This document shows positions 4,498 through 6,761 of a DNA stretch of 6,761 nt, piece by piece. Position numbers and translations under genes: made by a program. Positions within the stretch are counted from its first letter, which is position 1, and every line of letters starts with the position of its first letter. The notes under the pieces were generated by a model that was not told the origin of the DNA, ran no database searches, and was given only the letters and a program-made list of their open reading frames with translations. Source of the DNA: an uncultured bacterium (GTDB lineage Bacteria > Patescibacteriota > Minisyncoccia > Phycocordibacterales > CAIZLB01); assembly GCA_903952785.1 (NCBI GenBank), contig CAJBHC010000096.1:1-6761 (forward strand), written 5' to 3'.

Positions 4498-6761
4498 CTA
4501 TTTTTTTACTGGAGCTTTGATAACTTTTGGAATTACTTTTGAAGTGGACGATGCTGTTGTTGTTGATTTTTTAATAATAGGTGCTTTAACAGAAGATTTG
4601 ACAGGCGCTTTTAAAGTACCTTTTGCAGGTGCCTTAGTTTTAACAGCAGGAGTGGATGTTGCATATTTTGCTGTTGAAGTAGTGCTCGCTGACATAGACG
4701 CTGTAGCTGGAACAAATGTTTCTACCAAGATACCTTGATACAAATCATTTGCTTCTTCAAAGTTTGGCTTTACTTTTAAAGTTTGTTCCAACACTTTTTT
4801 TGCTGATTCCTTGTCCCCGGCCAACACATACAAATTAGCTAGAGAGTACATTGGCAATGGATGATTTGGGAATAGTTCAATTGCCTTCAAAAAACTTTGT
4901 TGTGCTAAATCCCCGGCATCTTTCTCTAGATTGAGTAACGCAACAGTTTGCATTGTTGAACCAAATTGCAGTAAATTTCTGAAATCGTTTCCATTCCCAT
5001 CAACACTTGCCCTACCAGAAGATACAGCTACTTTTAAGTATTCTATTGTCGATGAAGACATACTTACCGCCTGTCCGTTCTGCAGTGCTTCTAGATCTTG
5101 ATTTGCGGGGCTGGATGAAATATCGTAATTAATTTGAACTAGCGCTAGATTGTTAATTCCTCTAGCGTAAGCATCTGATCGATAAATATTATATGCCTTT
5201 TGTAATAGGAACATTGCAGTTGGAACGGTTGATATGCTAGCGTTTTTTGCATAAATCATTTGCATTGATTTTACAGAATAAGCTTCTGCTCGAGTTCTTT
5301 GAATCCACAAAACAGCAAAACAGAAAACCAACACCATTAATATTGCCATTACAACAATACTCAATTTATTTTTTGGAATCTTCCAAGGGATATATTTATT
5401 AGAGATGGACTCTCCTTCAAATGAACATTCCATCATTTTAATTTCTTTATTTATGACAAAATTTGCAAGCATTAGTCCGGTGAAGATAAAGGTTAAAATA
5501 AGAACCATCGCGCCAGAAACATTTATCAAAGCATTAAACCATAAAAACAAAGCCGGGATGAATACAACCATGTTTGAATAGACATTTACTGAAGAAACTT
5601 CTGATATCTCTATTTCTTCTTGATCTTGTTTCTCGCCCACTTTGAATCCAAATATCTTTTTGAATCCAAAAACAAATAAGGCGATTAAACTCGCAATCCA
5701 AGCGATAAAACCTAAAACACCATTGTTTACAATCTGTGTCATTAAGTAACTTGACCCAAATTGATAATCTGTATTCCATAAGTCTAGCTTATTAATGTAG
5801 TCAGGTCTGTACTTGTTCCATGCAATGTAAAATCCGTGTGGACCAACTCCAAGAAGAGCATTCTTGAAGGAAGAACTGAGAACTGATTTTGAAACAACGT
5901 AAGTGTCGCTTACACCTGGTCTAACATTTAAAACAGACTCGTTTGGAACACTCATCATCTGATTTATTTTTTGATTAATACCAAGTGGAGAAACCAACAA
6001 AATAAAGCCAAGTACTATTAATACAAAGCTTGCTACAGGGAATTTTATAGATTTTGCGGAATTAGATTCCTTACGTCTTTGAACGAGCTGGAATAATGCA
6101 AAAAACAATGCAAAAACTCCTATTATGGTCATTGAAGGGATAACAAATTGTGAACCGTTATTTAATTGGTCCATTCCTGATCCAATTATAATGGAGGATG
6201 CCACAAAACTCATTAGAGCAAATAAACCGAAAAAGCCCCATGCAACCTTCTTAATCCTATCTTGCAATGGAACCATGTCTAAGGTAATTGCCAGCGACAA
6301 AGCCCCAACTCCAGCGACTATGCCAAAATCGCCCCAAGTACCTATCATATTTAATGCAGGTAAATCAAATCTTCCACCAAGACTCAAAAGATTATTTATC
6401 AAATCTAATTTAAGAGTTGACGCTAAAAGTCTAAATAGTTGAAACAGAGAAGCAACGCCAAAACCAATCCAAAATAAAGCGAAAACTTTAAACAGACGTT
6501 CTTTTGTAATTATAATTGAAACAAGAAGAATTGGGACAAGAAGAAGTAGGGATATCAAATACCAAGAATCAAGTTCTGCTCCTGTCCCAATCGTTCCTCC
6601 TGTGTATGAAGTTGAAAACAGTGCGGAAATAAAAGTAATGACTGAAATTGAGATTATTGGTATTAAGAATCTTTTATCGATTATTTTAACTGATCCGCCG
6701 TAGATAATAGATAGACCTAGGGCGACAACAGCAACCAAGACAGATACGACGAGCAGTGCCA
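4498..6761 (-). CDS. O-antigen ligase/polymerase-like membrane protein with TPRs (5' end outside window)
   Basis: The frame stays open to the window edge: seven sense codons precede the TTG at 6738 and form part of a membrane helix, so the true start lies beyond 6761. Numbering from that TTG (746 aa visible), residues 1-430 hold many membrane segments. A Wzy/WaaL-type region follows the family pattern: VRPGVSDTYVVSKSVL (272-287, Arg273), LLGVGPHGF (296-303 region, His301), WNKYRP (307-312) and a GSSYLMTQIVNNGVLG stretch (328-343). Another helix (about 459-479) is followed by an extracytoplasmic helical part with about two TPR motifs (609-669) and a Lys/Ala/Thr-rich tail. Family members join glycans from a lipid carrier to an acceptor or polymerise repeat units at the outer face of the membrane. 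The adjacent murJ-family flippase fits such a pathway. The exact substrate cannot be read from sequence. Confidence 0.82.
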   Translation of the reverse strand, partial: ALLVVSVLVAVVALGLSIIYGGSVKIIDKRFLIPIISISVITFISALFSTSYTGGTIGTGAELDSWYLISLLLLVPILLVSIIITKERLFKVFALFWIGFGVASLFQLFRLLASTLKLDLINNLLSLGGRFDLPALNMIGTWGDFGIVAGVGALSLAITLDMVPLQDRIKKVAWGFFGLFALMSFVASSIIIGSGMDQLNNGSQFVIPSMTIIGVFALFFALFQLVQRRKESNSAKSIKFPVASFVLIVLGFILLVSPLGINQKINQMMSVPNESVLNVRPGVSDTYVVSKSVLSSSFKNALLGVGPHGFYIAWNKYRPDYINKLDLWNTDYQFGSSYLMTQIVNNGVLGFIAWIASLIALFVFGFKKIFGFKVGEKQDQEEIEISEVSSVNVYSNMVVFIPALFLWFNALINVSGAMVLILTFIFTGLMLANFVINKEIKMMECSFEGESISNKYIPWKIPKNKLSIVVMAILMVLVFCFAVLWIQRTRAEAYSVKSMQMIYAKNASISTVPTAMFLLQKAYNIYRSDAYARGINNLALVQINYDISSSPANQDLEALQNGQAVSMSSSTIEYLKVAVSSGRASVDGNGNDFRNLLQFGSTMQTVALLNLEKDAGDLAQQSFLKAIELFPNHPLPMYSLANLYVLAGDKESAKKVLEQTLKVKPNFEEANDLYQGILVETFVPATASMSASTTSTAKYATSTPAVKTKAPAKGTLKAPVKSSVKAPIIKKSTTTASSTSKVIPKVIKAPVKK
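4501..4722 (-). other. Low-complexity Lys/Ala/Thr/Pro tail of the ligase-like protein
   Basis: The last 74 residues (673-746) contain almost only Ala, Lys, Thr, Ser, Pro and Val. They begin with a Ser/Thr-rich part (SMSASTTSTAKYATSTP) and continue with repeated KAP units (TKAPAKG, LKAPVKS, VKAPIIKK, IKAPVKK). The tail is strongly basic, has no acidic residue after Glu673 and no hydrophobic segment. Following TPRs, it should lie outside the membrane and could contact anionic wall or surface polymers (inference). Similar tails also arise by drift in repetitive codons. Confidence 0.6.

Noticed and set aside
4436..4738. Plus-strand 100-codon open frame opposite the ligase tail
   Set aside because: It is the mirror of the low-complexity Lys/Ala/Thr tail, which yields a hydrophobic Val/Ala/Phe translation, and it has no promoter or recognisable domain. 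The minus-strand frame continues a clear family protein.
6125..6442. Plus-strand 105-codon open frame
   Set aside because: It lies wholly opposite membrane segments of the ligase-like gene and resembles no family.
6717..6738. TTG at 6738 as the real start of the ligase-like gene
   Set aside because: The frame is open to the window edge and the upstream codons (ALLVVSV) belong to the same membrane helix, so the gene is cut by the window.

Overview
The window is AT-rich, compact bacterial DNA with four protein genes, all on the minus strand. The combination is a standard-code LepA, a short NYN-domain RNase-like protein, a divergent MurJ-family flippase, and a multi-pass O-antigen-ligase-like protein with TPRs and a Lys/Ala/Thr tail. 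Starts lack Shine-Dalgarno sequences and spacers are short. This suggests a member of the Candidate Phyla Radiation (Patescibacteria, Parcubacteria-like). That placement is inferred from gene style only; no rRNA or other taxonomic marker is present.

Layout in the direction of transcription (right to left): (1) 6761-4498, a membrane O-antigen ligase/polymerase-like protein whose N-terminus lies outside the window; (2) 4455-2770, murJ, 42 bp downstream and probably co-transcribed; (3) a 140-150 bp spacer holding a GC-rich poly-G patch just after the murJ stop, a possible promoter, and a perfect 10-bp inverted repeat at the next gene's start; (4) 2621-1926, an NYN/LabA-like (DUF88) putative ribonuclease; (5) an 88-bp spacer; (6) 1837-29, lepA (elongation factor 4), followed by a REP-like GC palindrome at the left edge.

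The most notable region is about 1849-1972. Two good sigma70-type promoters run back to back and share one -35 block (TTGACAA). The leftward one (TTGTCA-N17-TATAGT) would start lepA mRNA only a few bases before its ATG, making it nearly leaderless. The rightward one (TTGACA-N16-TATACT) has no protein gene in front of it. It would make a roughly 68-nt RNA that folds into a bulged hairpin and ends at a clear intrinsic terminator. This candidate small RNA is antisense to the last ~47 nt of the NYN nuclease gene and is the best candidate for something undescribed here.

Functionally, the right half looks like a cell-envelope module: a flippase for a lipid-linked sugar precursor next to a glycan ligase/polymerase. 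The left half is RNA and translation related: a nuclease, a ribosomal GTPase and a candidate sRNA. The MurJ-family protein has lost three of the four cavity arginines known to matter in E. coli MurJ, so its substrate deserves scrutiny.
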